Positions 41,993 through 51,294 of a stretch of DNA of 64,000 nt are shown piece by piece. How positions within the stretch are numbered: position 1 is the first letter of the stretch; the number at the start of each line of letters is the position of its first letter. Origin of the DNA: Candidatus Nitrotoga sp. CP45 (GTDB lineage Bacteria; Pseudomonadota; Gammaproteobacteria; Burkholderiales; Gallionellaceae); NCBI GenBank assembly GCA_945874105.1, contig CAMCFJ010000006.1, forward strand, positions 43,614-107,613. The letters are read 5' to 3'. The notes beneath the pieces were generated by a model. It ran no database searches and was not told the DNA's origin. It was given only the letters and a program-made list of their open reading frames with translations. The position numbers were made by a program, and so were the translations under genes.

Positions 41993-44731
41993 TCAATGCG
42001 CCGCTTCCCAATTCTCGCCTTCACCCAGTCCAACTTCCAGCGGCACCTTTAACTCGGCCACGTGGCACATTAGCCCAGGCAGATTTTCTTTTACTAGCGC
42101 CAATTCATTCGTCGGCACTTCGAGCACCAGCTCATCATGAACTTGCATGATAAGTCGAGTATGCATTTGTTCGCGCTCTATCCAATTTTGTACTGCGACC
42201 ATTGCCAGTTTGATTAAATCTGCTGCGGTGCCCTGCATGGGTGCGTTAATGGCGGCACGTTCGGCGGCTTGGCGGCGCATGCCGTTGCCGCCGTTGATTT
42301 CTGGCAGCCACAATCTGCGCCCAAACACCGTTTCCACGTAGCCTTGCTGCTTGGCTTGCTGGCGCGTGCGCTGCATGTAGTCGGCCACACCGGGATAGCG
42401 CATGAAGTAGAGGTCTATATATTGCTGCGCGGCGCTACGCTCGATATTAAGTTGTGAAGCCAGGCCGAACGCGGACATGCCGTAAATAAGGCCGAAGTTG
42501 ATGACCTTGGCATAACGTCGTTGCTCATTGCTCACCGCCTCCAGCGGGGTAGAAAAAACTTCTGCCGCAGTGGCGCGATGGATGTCCTCTGCATTCGCGA
42601 ATGCCCTGAGCAAGCCCTGATCACCGGAAAGGTGAGCCACGATGCGCAATTCGATTTGCGAATAGTCGGCCGAGACGATGCGGCTAGCGGGCGGTGCGAT
42701 GAACGCTTCGCGAATGCGGCGTCCTTCCGCTGTGCGCACCGGGATATTCTGCAAGTTGGGCTCGCTGGAAGCCAACCGTCCGGTCACTGCCACAGCCTGC
42801 GAGTAGCTGGTATGTACGCGCCCGGTTTTGCGATCCACCATTTGCGGCAGCTTGTCGGTGTAAGTGGATTTAAGTTTCGCCATGCCGCGATATTCGAGCA
42901 GGAGTTTGGGCAGCGGGTAATCCAGCGCCAGTTCCTGCAACACTTCTTCGTCAGTAGAGGGCGTGCCAGTGGGCGTTTTTTTCTTAACGGGCAGGCCGAG
43001 TTTATCGAACAAAATTTCCTGGACTTGCTTGGGCGAGTTGAGATTAAATTTCTGCCCCGCCGCCGCGTATGCCTGCGCCTCAATGTTAAGGAGTTTCTCG
43101 CCCAGTTCGCGGCTCTGTCCCGCCAGCTTGTCGCTGTCTATCAATACGCCATTGCGCTCCATGATGTACAGCACTTGCCGTGCGGGTAGCTCAATATTGC
43201 GGTACACCTCATCCAGCCTGCCTTGCATCTTGATCTGCGAAATGAGTGCTTGATGCAGTTGCAGAACGATGTCGGCATTTTCTGCTGCGTAGTTTGTAGC
43301 GGTTGCCAAGTCCACTTGATCGAAGCAAATTTGTTTGGCGCCCTTGCCCACGACTTCGGCATAGCTCGTGGTCTTCACGCCGAGATGGCGCAGCGCCAGG
43401 CTATCCAAGTCGTGCGTCTTGTGGCTTTCCAACACATAGGATTGCAGCAGCGTGTCCTCGGCGATGCCGGCAAGCTGAATAGCATGGTTGGCAAAGATGT
43501 GCTGATCGTATTTGAGATCTTGTCCCAGTTTTTTGTGTTGTGCGCTTTCCAGCCACGGCTTGAGTTTTAATAGCACATGCTCACGGCTTAGTTGATCAGG
43601 TGCCCCGGGGTAGTGGTGCGCCAGTGGCAGGTAGCCTGCGTGGTGGGGTCGGATGGCAAATGAGATGCCCACCAGTTGGGCGTTCATCATGTCCAGCGCG
43701 GTGGTTTCGGTGTTCATGCTCACCAATTCGGCCTGCAGGAATTTTTCCAGCCAGGTGTCGAGTTGCGTTTCGGTCAGGATCGTTTCGTAATGTACTGTGA
43801 CAGGCACAGGCGGGTCTTCAGCAAACATGCTGGTTTGCCGCATTTCACCCTCTTCCCCAACTTGTTTTGCCGTGGGCGAAGGCGCGGCAGAAGAAAGTTC
43901 GCGTAGCCAACTTTTGAAACCACAATGTTCAAACAAGCTGCGAAGTTGCGCATTGTCCTGTGGTGGCGCCACCAGTCCATCAAAGTGTACGGGCAATTCA
44001 ACATCGCACTTTACGGTAATTAGCTCGCGGCCTCGCGGCAACCAATCCAGCGCATTGCGCAGGTTTTCCCCCACCACCCCGGAAATTTCGTGTGCATGTG
44101 CCATTAAATTATCCAGCGTGCCATATTGCGTTAGCCATTTGACCGCAGTCTTGGGGCCTACCTTGGGCACACCCGGCACGTTATCTACCGTGTCGCCAGT
44201 CAGGGTAAGATAATCGACGATGCGTTCCGGCGGCAAACCGAATTTAGCCAGCACACCCGCTTCGTCCAGCGTTTCATTGCTCATGGTGTTAACCAGTTGC
44301 ACTTGGCTGTTTACCAGTTGCGTAAGGTCTTTATCGCCGGTGGAGATGATGCAGCGTGCGCCACCCACTGTTGCCTGCTGTGCCAGCGTGCCGATCACAT
44401 CGTCCGCCTCCACTCCGTCTATCATCAGGATATTCCAGCCGGAGGCGGCGATTAGCTGATGCAGCGCTACAATTTGTGCGGCTAGAGGCTCTGGCATGGC
44501 AAGGCGATGCGCTTTGTAGTCGGCATATAAGTCATCGCGGAAGGTTTTGCCTTTGGCGTCGAATACGCAGGCGCTATAATCCGCCGGGTAATCGGCGCGC
44601 AAGCGGCGTAACATGTTAAGCACGCCGTAGATCGCCCCGGTCGGCTCACCATGCGGGCTGCGCAAGTCAGGCATTGCATGGAATGCGCGATAAAGATACG
44701 ACGAGCCATCAACCAGCAGCAATGTTTTCAT
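41993..44731 (-). CDS. polA: DNA polymerase I, with proofreading site residues altered
   Basis: PolA fills repair gaps and removes RNA primers. The 912-residue protein has all three domains. The 5' nuclease domain (about 1-290) starts LLLVDGSSYLYRAFHAM and has EADDVIGTLA. The 3'-5' exonuclease-like domain spans about 320-510. The polymerase domain carries motif A SADYSQIELRIVAH, motif B RRYAKVINFGLIYG and motif C MQVHDELVLEVP. In the exonuclease domain the metal-binding Asp355 and Asp501 of Escherichia coli PolA are both Asn here (N340 in NTE; N485 in YAAENAD), while Glu (342), Asp409 (KYD) and Tyr481 remain. Proofreading is therefore probably lost. The 5' nuclease and polymerase residues look intact. 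It is divergent from the LOG gene with only 24 bp between. Confidence 0.97.
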   Translation of the reverse strand: MKTLLLVDGSSYLYRAFHAMPDLRSPHGEPTGAIYGVLNMLRRLRADYPADYSACVFDAKGKTFRDDLYADYKAHRLAMPEPLAAQIVALHQLIAASGWNILMIDGVEADDVIGTLAQQATVGGARCIISTGDKDLTQLVNSQVQLVNTMSNETLDEAGVLAKFGLPPERIVDYLTLTGDTVDNVPGVPKVGPKTAVKWLTQYGTLDNLMAHAHEISGVVGENLRNALDWLPRGRELITVKCDVELPVHFDGLVAPPQDNAQLRSLFEHCGFKSWLRELSSAAPSPTAKQVGEEGEMRQTSMFAEDPPVPVTVHYETILTETQLDTWLEKFLQAELVSMNTETTALDMMNAQLVGISFAIRPHHAGYLPLAHHYPGAPDQLSREHVLLKLKPWLESAQHKKLGQDLKYDQHIFANHAIQLAGIAEDTLLQSYVLESHKTHDLDSLALRHLGVKTTSYAEVVGKGAKQICFDQVDLATATNYAAENADIVLQLHQALISQIKMQGRLDEVYRNIELPARQVLYIMERNGVLIDSDKLAGQSRELGEKLLNIEAQAYAAAGQKFNLNSPKQVQEILFDKLGLPVKKKTPTGTPSTDEEVLQELALDYPLPKLLLEYRGMAKLKSTYTDKLPQMVDRKTGRVHTSYSQAVAVTGRLASSEPNLQNIPVRTAEGRRIREAFIAPPASRIVSADYSQIELRIVAHLSGDQGLLRAFANAEDIHRATAAEVFSTPLEAVSNEQRRYAKVINFGLIYGMSAFGLASQLNIERSAAQQYIDLYFMRYPGVADYMQRTRQQAKQQGYVETVFGRRLWLPEINGGNGMRRQAAERAAINAPMQGTAADLIKLAMVAVQNWIEREQMHTRLIMQVHDELVLEVPTNELALVKENLPGLMCHVAELKVPLEVGLGEGENWEAAH

Positions 44732-44755
44732 TTTTTGTAAAAGGGTTCTTCAATC

Positions 44756-45472
44756 ATGAGCGATCAGTCCAAACTGCCTTCTTCAAAATTGCCTGACGTA
44801 TGGAATTCAAAAGAGGCGTGGCGTGTGTTCGGCATTATGTCAGAATTCGTATCTGCCACTGACCGACTGAGTGTCATCCAGCCGGCCGTCAGCATTTTCG
44901 GTAGCGCACGCACCAAGCCGGATCATCCCTATTACAAAAAAACTGAAGAAATTGCACGGCAGCTATCCGACGCGGGGTTTTCCGTTATTTCGGGCGGTGG
45001 GCCCGGCATTATGGAAGCGGCCAACAAGGGCGCATTCTATGGCAAGTCACCCAGTGTAGGGCTGAACATCCAATTACCGCACGAGCAGCACAACAATCTT
45101 TATCAGGATATCAGCCAGACTTTCCATCACTTTTTTGTGCGCAAGGTCATGTTCGTTAAATTTGCCAGTGCCTATGTGGTCATGCCTGGCGGCTTCGGTA
45201 CGCTAGACGAACTGATGGAAGCACTCACGCTGGTGCAGACCGGCAAGACACGGCGCATCCCCATCATTCTGGTGGGCAAAGAATTTTGGCGCGGCATGCT
45301 GGACTGGTTCCAACAAACACTGATTGCCGAAGGCATGATCAATCCGCAGGACATGGAGTTGATTCAGGTGATCGATAATGCAGAAGAGATAGTTAGCGCC
45401 ATTTTTAATCATTATGAAACACGCGGCTTTGAGCTTTCTGTAGCTGAACGTGAAATGCAGCTGTACCTGTGA
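44756..45472 (+). CDS. LOG family protein (TIGR00730)
   Basis: LOG proteins have a Rossmann fold and cleave the N-glycosidic bond of nucleoside 5'-monophosphates: cytokinin riboside monophosphates in plants and AMP/CMP-type nucleotides in some bacteria. The 238-residue product has the diagnostic ISGGGPGIMEAANKGA near residue 79 and PGGFGTLDELMEALTLVQTGK near 144 (PGGxGTxxE motif). The substrate in this organism is unknown. It starts 24 bp from polA in the opposite direction, so their promoters must overlap the 5' parts of the genes. DUF2782 follows after about 100 bp. Confidence 0.92.
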   Translation: MSDQSKLPSSKLPDVWNSKEAWRVFGIMSEFVSATDRLSVIQPAVSIFGSARTKPDHPYYKKTEEIARQLSDAGFSVISGGGPGIMEAANKGAFYGKSPSVGLNIQLPHEQHNNLYQDISQTFHHFFVRKVMFVKFASAYVVMPGGFGTLDELMEALTLVQTGKTRRIPIILVGKEFWRGMLDWFQQTLIAEGMINPQDMELIQVIDNAEEIVSAIFNHYETRGFELSVAEREMQLYL

Positions 45473-45578
45473 TGGGCGCAAGGATGAAGGAACAAGCACA
45501 AAGAATGGGATGTTTTAAGAAGTCTTTTCCTTGCTTATCGGCTAGAATGCGGCCATAGAAAATCTCCGAAGGAATGTG

Positions 45579-45977
45579 ATGCGCCTGATTATTACCTTAT
45601 TCCTGAGCTGCCTGTTCAGCACGGTATCCGCCGCACCGAGACAGCTACCCGGCCTGCAGCCACTGCCGCCACCGCCCCGGCTTGATGCCAACGCCCATGA
45701 GGCCAATTTGTTGCCGTCGCCACTCCCATCGTCCGAATTGCCCATCGATGACCGCACGCAGGATCCTGCTCTGGGACAGGAAGTTACCATTACCAAGCAG
45801 GCTGAACAGACTGTGGAAGAATTCCGTTCCGGCGGGAAGCTTTATATGATCAAGATTACCCCGAAAGTTGGCCCTCCTTACTACTTGGTGGATGACCTTG
45901 GCGATGGCAAATTTTCACACCATCTAAACCTGGATCCAGGTTTTCGTCCACCACGCTGGGTTATCCATAGATTCTGA
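45579..45977 (+). CDS. DUF2782 periplasmic protein
   Basis: The 132-residue product has a signal peptide (MRLIITLFLSCLFSTVSA) and a proline-rich spacer (LPGLQPLPPPPRLDA). The DUF2782 domain follows (EVTITKQAEQTVEEFRSGGKLYMIKITPKVGPPYYLVDD, with the RWVIHRF end). DUF2782 proteins are beta/gammaproteobacterial periplasmic proteins of unknown role that often sit next to thrB and polA, as here. I use ATG 45579 rather than the GTG at 45576; GAAGG lies upstream. thrB follows after 15 bp, so the two are probably co-transcribed. Confidence 0.88.
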   Translation: MRLIITLFLSCLFSTVSAAPRQLPGLQPLPPPPRLDANAHEANLLPSPLPSSELPIDDRTQDPALGQEVTITKQAEQTVEEFRSGGKLYMIKITPKVGPPYYLVDDLGDGKFSHHLNLDPGFRPPRWVIHRF

Positions 45978-45992
45978 TACGAGTTCCAAAAT

Positions 45993-46937
45993 ATGGCAGT
46001 TTTTACCCGTGTCACTGAATCAGAGCTTATCTCTTGGCTGGACGATTATTCCCTAGGCCAATTGCTGGAATTGCAAGGCGTTGCCTCGGGTATCGAGAAC
46101 ACCAACTACTTTGTCACTACCAGCAATGGCCGCTTCGTGCTGACGCTGTTCGAAAAACTTGCTGCCAGCGAACTGCCCTTCTACCTCAATCTGATGTCCC
46201 ATTTGGCCCACCACGGCATCCCTTGCCCCAGCCCGGTGGCCAATCGGCATAACCAATTCCTGGGCGCACTGAATGGCAAGCCTGCGTGCATTGTCAGTCG
46301 CTTGTCAGGCAAGTCGTTGTTGCATCCCGAGGTGACCCACTGTGCCGCTATCGGCGAAATGCTGGGTCGATTACACAATGCAGCACGGAATTTTGCCGAA
46401 ACCATGCCTAGCGCACATGATGCAACTTGGCGTGCCTATGCCGCGCAACAGGTAACCCCGTTTCTATCGCCGCAAGACGCATCGCTACTGGAAAGCGAAG
46501 TTGCTTTCCACAAAGAACACACGCTTGCCGCGCTACCGCAAGGCGTGGCCCACGCTGACCTATTCCGCGACAACGTACTGTTTGATGGTGCGTGCATCGG
46601 CGGCCTGATCGATTTCTATTTCGCCTGTAACGACAGCCTCTTGTACGATGTGGCCATCACCGTGAATGACTGGTGCATGGGCGCAGACAGCATTCTGGAC
46701 GAAGCGCGCGCTCAAGCCCTTTTACAGGCCTACCATGCGGTGCGGCCAATGCAAGAAGAAGAACATATTGCCTGGCCAATTGCCTTACGTGCAGCAGCGC
46801 TGCGCTTCTGGCTGTCGCGCCTGTACGATATGCACTTGCCACGTGACAATGAGCTGGTACACGCACACAACCCCGATCAATTTAAATACATTCTGCAACG
46901 GCACATCGCCGCGAACAGTAATGTTATTTGGCTATAG
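45993..46937 (+). CDS. thrB: Homoserine kinase (APH-fold type)
   Basis: The enzyme phosphorylates homoserine at its hydroxyl on the way to threonine. This is the type-II homoserine kinase of many betaproteobacteria, unrelated to the GHMP-type ThrB of enterics. The 314-residue protein has VASGIENTNYFVTTSNGRFVLTLFE near the N-terminus, a catalytic loop QGVAHADLFRDNVLFDG near residue 185, and GLIDFYFACNDSLLYDVAITVNDW with the metal-binding Asp. It lies between DUF2782 and a membrane-protein gene; the next start is 10 bp downstream. ilvA, which uses threonine, is in another part of the window. Confidence 0.95.
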   Translation: MAVFTRVTESELISWLDDYSLGQLLELQGVASGIENTNYFVTTSNGRFVLTLFEKLAASELPFYLNLMSHLAHHGIPCPSPVANRHNQFLGALNGKPACIVSRLSGKSLLHPEVTHCAAIGEMLGRLHNAARNFAETMPSAHDATWRAYAAQQVTPFLSPQDASLLESEVAFHKEHTLAALPQGVAHADLFRDNVLFDGACIGGLIDFYFACNDSLLYDVAITVNDWCMGADSILDEARAQALLQAYHAVRPMQEEEHIAWPIALRAAALRFWLSRLYDMHLPRDNELVHAHNPDQFKYILQRHIAANSNVIWL

Positions 46938-46947
46938 CGAGGCAAAA

Positions 46948-47709
46948 ATGGAAGCCCGAAAAGTAAATATTGCCAATGGCTGGCTATGGATAAAGCAGGG
47001 GTACTGGTTGTTCAAAAAAAGCCCGGTACTGTGGATTGTTCTAGCAGCAATCGGCGTAACGGGGCTACTCGGCATTGCCACCATCCCGGTGATCGGCGAC
47101 CCGTTAGCCACACTGCTATTCCCGGTCCTGCTCGCTGGCTACATGGTAGGTTGCCATGCGCTGGAGCATGACGAAGAACTGGAACTATCGCATTTGTTCG
47201 CTGGATTCCACAACAATACTTCGCAACTGGTCACATTAGGCGGTATCAGCTTGATTAGCCAAATGCTGATATTAGGCGTGATGATGCTCACCGGCGGCGC
47301 TGCTCTGGTAACTATCCTGATGAGCGGCAAGCCGGTGGACAGCCCGGAAATACTGGTACAAGCCGCTGTAGGCGCGGGCATTGCACTAATGTTGGGCATG
47401 GCATTATTCAGCGTGCTGCTCATGTCGATGCAGTTTGCGCCGATGCTGATAATCTTTAACAAAATGTCGCCTGTTGACGCCCTGAAAACCAGCCTGCAAG
47501 CCTGCCTGCGCAACATCGTCCCGCTGTCGTTGTATGGCGCGATGATGTTCCTTTTCATGATGATCGCCACCATGCCAATAATGCTAGGCTGGCTGGTTCT
47601 ACTGCCAGTGATGATTAGCTCAATGTATGCTATCTATCGTGATTTATTTCCGACTCCAACAGAACTGGCCATGGCGCTTGAGGGCGAAATAATTACACCC
47701 GACCAGTAA
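46948..47709 (+). CDS. BPSS1780-type integral membrane protein of unknown function
   Basis: The 253-residue protein starts MEARKVNIANGWLWIKQGYWLFKKSP, a conserved-looking N-terminus of the BPSS1780-like family: a positively charged loop followed by six membrane segments (about 31-50, 57-80, 105-130, 150-175, 195-220 and 222-240). I chose ATG 46948, with GAGG just upstream. The annotated frame runs back through thrB to 46666, but that extension is a shadow of thrB. The gene is 10 bp from thrB. In betaproteobacteria this gene commonly follows thrB. The function is unknown. Confidence 0.85.
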   Translation: MEARKVNIANGWLWIKQGYWLFKKSPVLWIVLAAIGVTGLLGIATIPVIGDPLATLLFPVLLAGYMVGCHALEHDEELELSHLFAGFHNNTSQLVTLGGISLISQMLILGVMMLTGGAALVTILMSGKPVDSPEILVQAAVGAGIALMLGMALFSVLLMSMQFAPMLIIFNKMSPVDALKTSLQACLRNIVPLSLYGAMMFLFMMIATMPIMLGWLVLLPVMISSMYAIYRDLFPTPTELAMALEGEIITPDQ

Positions 47710-48008
47710 CAACGCAGCTATGGATTCAACTTATAGTTGCAGTTGATCTAACAATCTAAACCACTTGGGTAAGTCGATACAGTAATCACAGTTACACCCA
47801 TCATGGTGCTATTGGCGTAGCATAAAAGAACCCGCATTTTAGCGGGCCTAGAAGACTTTATTGGACTGCATCGGATGTTATATCGCCCATTGATGGCGCT
47901 GTGCGATCAACTGGAAGCCCAGCTCATTACCACCAAAACCGACGGCCGTCGCCTGCTCGAAGCCGTGCTGCACGACGCACTGGCTCCCGCAATGGAGGAG
48001 GCCGCGCT
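47710..48008. other. Boundary between the thrB unit and the hsdS remnant
   Basis: No complete gene. A hairpin CCCGCATTTTAGCGGG at 47831-47846 has no T-run. From 47875 the hsdS tail begins. The first 110 bp hold no ORF or other structure that I recognise. Confidence 0.45.
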
Positions 48009-48012
48009 ATGA
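47875..48012 (+). pseudogene. hsdS: 3' remnant of a type I restriction specificity subunit gene
   Basis: A 45-residue frame matches the C-terminal end of HsdS: LMALCDQLEAQLITTKTDG then RRLLEAVLHDALAPAMEEA and a final stop. This is the second conserved coiled-coil region and tail of the DNA-specificity subunit. Everything upstream, including both target-recognition domains, hsdM and hsdR, is missing in this window. The stop codon overlaps the start of the HipA-like gene by ATGA, so the two were once co-translated in one operon. Confidence 0.8.
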
Positions 48013-48749
48013 GTCTGACAGTCGTCGAAGTACTAGAACGTTCCAAGCAAGGCCGAACCGAACCTTACATCTGCCGCTGCGATGATGGCATGGTGTATTT
48101 CGTCAAGGGTCGCTCCGCAACCAAATTTGAATTGATTGCTGAATGGCTATGCGCCCAGTTGGGCGAAGCTTTCGGGCTGCCCATTGCTTCGCATGCCATT
48201 GCCACTGTGCCAGATGAGTTAATCGACGCTGATTTGACGGGTAGACTGCGTGAATTGGGCGGTGGCGAGGCGTTCGCTTCGCAGCGGGTAGGTGCAGTGG
48301 AGTTGACCGAAACCCACCGCGAACTTGTGTCGCAAAAATTACGCCGGGATGTGATTGCTTTCGACTGGTGGGTGCATAACGGTGACCGAAATATGACCCC
48401 AAAGGGCGGCAACCCAAATTTATTATGGAACCCCGAGGCTGAAGGTTCCTTGGTCGTAATTGACCATAACCTAGCATTTGATTCTGAATTTTCGGCTACA
48501 GAATTCCTCAAGCTGCATGTATTTGCAGACGATATACCGGACATGTTCAGCGATTTCTTGCTCCGAAATGAATATGCAGCTCGATTTGCAGAGACTCTCG
48601 GCAAGTGGGATGAAATCTGCGATACTATACCCGCCGCTTGGCGATTTATTGATCCTGAGCGGACTATCCCGGTTGAATTTTCGATACCTGACATCAAAGT
48701 ATTTCTTGACCGCGCTTTAACTGACACTTTTTGGAATCTACCAACATGA
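48009..48749 (+). CDS. HipA-like kinase domain protein
   Basis: The 246-residue protein has a HipA-type (HipA_2) kinase fold. FVKGRSATKFELIAEWLCAQL near residue 33 corresponds to the ATP-binding lysine region. The catalytic loop is AFDWWVHNGDRNMTP near 116 (HNxDRxxxN pattern; the last Asn is replaced by Thr, with Asn in GGNPNLLW nearby). The metal-binding Asp is in LVVIDHNLAFD near 150. HipA proteins are Ser/Thr kinases that act as toxins by phosphorylating, for example, glutamyl-tRNA synthetase. This shorter kind is uncharacterised to my knowledge. ATG 48009 overlaps the hsdS-remnant stop, and the DUF3037 gene overlaps its own stop, both by ATGA. No HipB-like DNA-binding antitoxin is present. 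Confidence 0.85.
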   Translation: MSLTVVEVLERSKQGRTEPYICRCDDGMVYFVKGRSATKFELIAEWLCAQLGEAFGLPIASHAIATVPDELIDADLTGRLRELGGGEAFASQRVGAVELTETHRELVSQKLRRDVIAFDWWVHNGDRNMTPKGGNPNLLWNPEAEGSLVVIDHNLAFDSEFSATEFLKLHVFADDIPDMFSDFLLRNEYAARFAETLGKWDEICDTIPAAWRFIDPERTIPVEFSIPDIKVFLDRALTDTFWNLPT

Positions 48750-49579
48750 AGACCGCTTGCCATTACGCGATTGTTCGCTTCATGCCCTTTGTAGAGACGG
48801 GCGAATTCGCCAACGTCGGCGTGGTGCTGTTCGCTCCCAATGCGCGTTATTTCGGTTTTAAATTGCTGGGCAATCGTTATTCCCGTGTTACCCGCTTCTT
48901 TGAGCAGATGGATGCCAAGGTGTTTCGCGCGGCGATGCAGACTTGCAAGGACGAGTTGGTGCGTATCGATAGGATGCTCAAGCAGATGGGAACTGATCTC
49001 CGCTTCAAGGCACTGGATCGTGAAGGCACCTTGGCTTTATGGAACGAAGTGATCAAGCCGCGCGAGACGATGTTGCAATTCAGCGAATCTCGATTAGTGC
49101 TGGCTGGCAACGCACAAACTAAAGTGATAGAGCTGTTCGAGTATTACGTCGAACGCAACTTCGTAACTCCCGAACGTCAGGAACAACTTCTGGAGCGGGG
49201 GGTGCGCGGTTGGTTGCGTGATGCCAAACTAACTGATCAATTTCATCCTGCCCGTGTGGGCAATGAGGAATATCACGCGCAATTCCCGTTTGTCGCCGGG
49301 CCGGAAGATCATCCTGAGAGAGTTATCAAGCCGCTCAACCTGGGCTATGAAGACGCTGCTCGCATTATCGATCATGGAGGTAAATGGATTGTGCGTATCA
49401 ATGCCCTAAAAAAACGCCAGTTACTTCCGAGAAAGGTGTTATTTGCGGTGGCTGGCCCGGATGATTCTTCGATACGCGGCAACGCAAAACGAGAAGTGAT
49501 TGATGAACTCAGAAATACCGGCGTGATCGTCGTTCCCTACGGCGAAACTCAGTCCATCATTGCGTTTGCGAGGCAATAG
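48746..49579 (+). CDS. DUF3037 domain protein
   Basis: The 277-residue protein begins MKTACHYAIVRFMPFVETGEFANVGVVLFAP, the hallmark start of DUF3037, a domain with no known activity. From my knowledge of the family, it is often encoded right after a HipA-like kinase gene, as here. The rest is mixed alpha/beta with a helical middle (about 60-140) and a C-terminal section ending RNTGVIVVPYGETQSII. The start is ATG 48746, overlapping the kinase stop (ATGA), a sign of translational coupling. A role as cognate partner or antitoxin of the kinase is an inference from that pairing only. Confidence 0.85.
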   Translation: MKTACHYAIVRFMPFVETGEFANVGVVLFAPNARYFGFKLLGNRYSRVTRFFEQMDAKVFRAAMQTCKDELVRIDRMLKQMGTDLRFKALDREGTLALWNEVIKPRETMLQFSESRLVLAGNAQTKVIELFEYYVERNFVTPERQEQLLERGVRGWLRDAKLTDQFHPARVGNEEYHAQFPFVAGPEDHPERVIKPLNLGYEDAARIIDHGGKWIVRINALKKRQLLPRKVLFAVAGPDDSSIRGNAKREVIDELRNTGVIVVPYGETQSIIAFARQ

Positions 49580-49887
49580 GGTCATCGCCTACAGCGTCGT
49601 TTCTGGTCTGCTACAAGCCGATCATGTGGCTGATACAAAGATTACTTAACACTGCGCTGACACATGAGTAGTATGCTATGGCTAAAGTGGAAAGTTGCAT
49701 TTTTGGGTTTTATTAGGATGGTCTCGCCAAGACAAAGCACTAATTGCGAGCGATTGTAGAAAATTTTGCTGTGCAACCATGAGTCAAATATTCAAGATCA
49801 AGCAGCTTTTGTATTCAGCGAGAGATAATCGTTGCTCGGCGCTTGTGCAGTGGCAAATTTGCTTGCCTTTCCATTGGAGCAGTTTGA
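49580..49887. other. Intergenic stretch with no supported feature
   Basis: 308 bp between the DUF3037 stop and the convergent argJ stop. There are short frames in all directions, but none has protein-like sequence, a ribosome-binding site or known motifs. No clear terminator hairpin is seen for either gene. It is probably decayed accessory DNA left by the element that brought the hsdS remnant. Confidence 0.5.
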
Positions 49888-51117
49888 TCAGCTACGATAA
49901 CTGGCATTGATCTTGACATAGTCATAAGAGAAATCGCAGGTCCATACTGTGGCAACTGCCGTGCCGCGATCCAGCATGACCCGAATGGTAATGTCGCTTT
50001 GTTGCATGATGCGCTGGCCATCTTCCTCGACATAGCTGGCGGCGCGTCCGCCATGTTCAGCTACTAGCACATCATCAAGATATAGCTTGAGGCGATGCAC
50101 GTCGAGATCCTGCACATCGGCATAACCGATAGCAGCGAGGATGCGCCCAAGATTGGGATCAGAAGCGAAAAACGCAGTCTTGACCAAGGGGGAGCGTGCC
50201 ACGGCATAGGCAATTTTCTTGCACTCCGCCACGCTCTTGCCCCCTTCAATTTGGACAGTAATAAACTTGGTCGCACCCTCACCATCACGCACGATGGCTT
50301 GCGCCAGCAATATGGCAACATCCGTGATTGCCGCCTGCAATTGCGCGAACGCTGAGCTTTTCACATCAACGATAGCTTGTGCACTACTCATGCCGGTGGC
50401 GATCACCATCAGTGCGTCATTGGTAGATGTATCGCCATCCACGGTGATGCAGTTGAACGAAGCATCACTGGCGTGGGACGCTAACTGTTGCAACAGAGGC
50501 TGCGCCACCGCCGCATCGGTAGCAATATAGCCGAGCATGGTAGCCATGTTGGGATGGATCATGCCGGAACCCTTGGCGATGCCGGTAATAGTGATAGTTA
50601 CGCCATCGAGTGTGATTTGTTTGGACACCGCCTTGGCAACGATGTCAGTGGTCATGATGGCCTGCGCGGCATTAAGCCAGTTATCCTCGCGTAGTTCGGC
50701 TACGCAGGTTGGCAGCCCCGAGATCAACCGCGACAGCGGCAACGCCTCCATGATCACGCCGGTGGAGAACGGCAACACCTGTTCTGCCTCGCAATCCAGC
50801 AAATTGGCCACTTCGGCACAGGTGGCACGCGCCGCAGCCAGCCCCTGCTCACCGGTACCAGCATTAGCGTTACCCGTATTCACCACCAGTGCACGCACGC
50901 TTTTGTTCGCAACCAGATGTTCGCGTGCCACAATAACCGGCGCGGCGCAGAAGCGGTTTTGCGTGAATACTCCCGCCACCGTGGCTTGCGCGGTCAGGTG
51001 CATGAGCAGCAAATCCTTGCGCCCGGGCTTCTTGATGTTGGCTTCCGCCGTGCCCAGCAGCAAGCCTTTAACAGGCAGCAGAGCACTTGAAAGAGGGGAT
51101 TGCAGATTAACTGGCAT
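49888..51117 (-). CDS. argJ: Bifunctional glutamate N-acetyltransferase / ornithine acetyltransferase
   Basis: ArgJ transfers acetyl from N-acetylornithine to glutamate and can also make N-acetylglutamate from acetyl-CoA, in arginine synthesis. The 409-residue precursor is cut by itself before the nucleophilic Thr in [21 protein letters not shown] near residue 190. [14 protein letters not shown] near 78 and [17 protein letters not shown] near 232 are further family signatures. The end reads [16 protein letters not shown]. The gene lies downstream of the cyclic-nucleotide-binding gene and secA on the minus strand, a conserved betaproteobacterial neighbourhood. It may be in a unit of its own, since 177 bp precede it. 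Confidence 0.96.
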   Translation of the reverse strand: MPVNLQSPLSSALLPVKGLLLGTAEANIKKPGRKDLLLMHLTAQATVAGVFTQNRFCAAPVIVAREHLVANKSVRALVVNTGNANAGTGEQGLAAARATCAEVANLLDCEAEQVLPFSTGVIMEALPLSRLISGLPTCVAELREDNWLNAAQAIMTTDIVAKAVSKQITLDGVTITITGIAKGSGMIHPNMATMLGYIATDAAVAQPLLQQLASHASDASFNCITVDGDTSTNDALMVIATGMSSAQAIVDVKSSAFAQLQAAITDVAILLAQAIVRDGEGATKFITVQIEGGKSVAECKKIAYAVARSPLVKTAFFASDPNLGRILAAIGYADVQDLDVHRLKLYLDDVLVAEHGGRAASYVEEDGQRIMQQSDITIRVMLDRGTAVATVWTCDFSYDYVKINASYRS

Positions 51118-51294
51118 GACTCTAGACCATAGGTTTCATAAATTCATACGATGGGTGCATGGCAATATTTACCAGGCAATAAATATGAAGAAGCGGTGTG
51201 AATATTCATGTGAAGAACTAAACAACCTGTTGCATGGAAACATATCAGAGACCAGCGCGGATGTGCTTCACATTTAGAGCGTTCGGATGAGCCG

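Noticed and set aside
46666..46947. N-terminal extension of the membrane protein gene into thrB
   Set aside because: The extended part is Arg/Cys/Thr-rich out-of-frame thrB sequence; ATG 46948 with GAGG upstream gives the normal family start.
18481..51180. Shared 16-bp word ATATTTACCAGGCAAT at 18481 and 51165
   Set aside because: A single 16-bp match is about what chance gives in a 64-kb window, and the flanks do not match.
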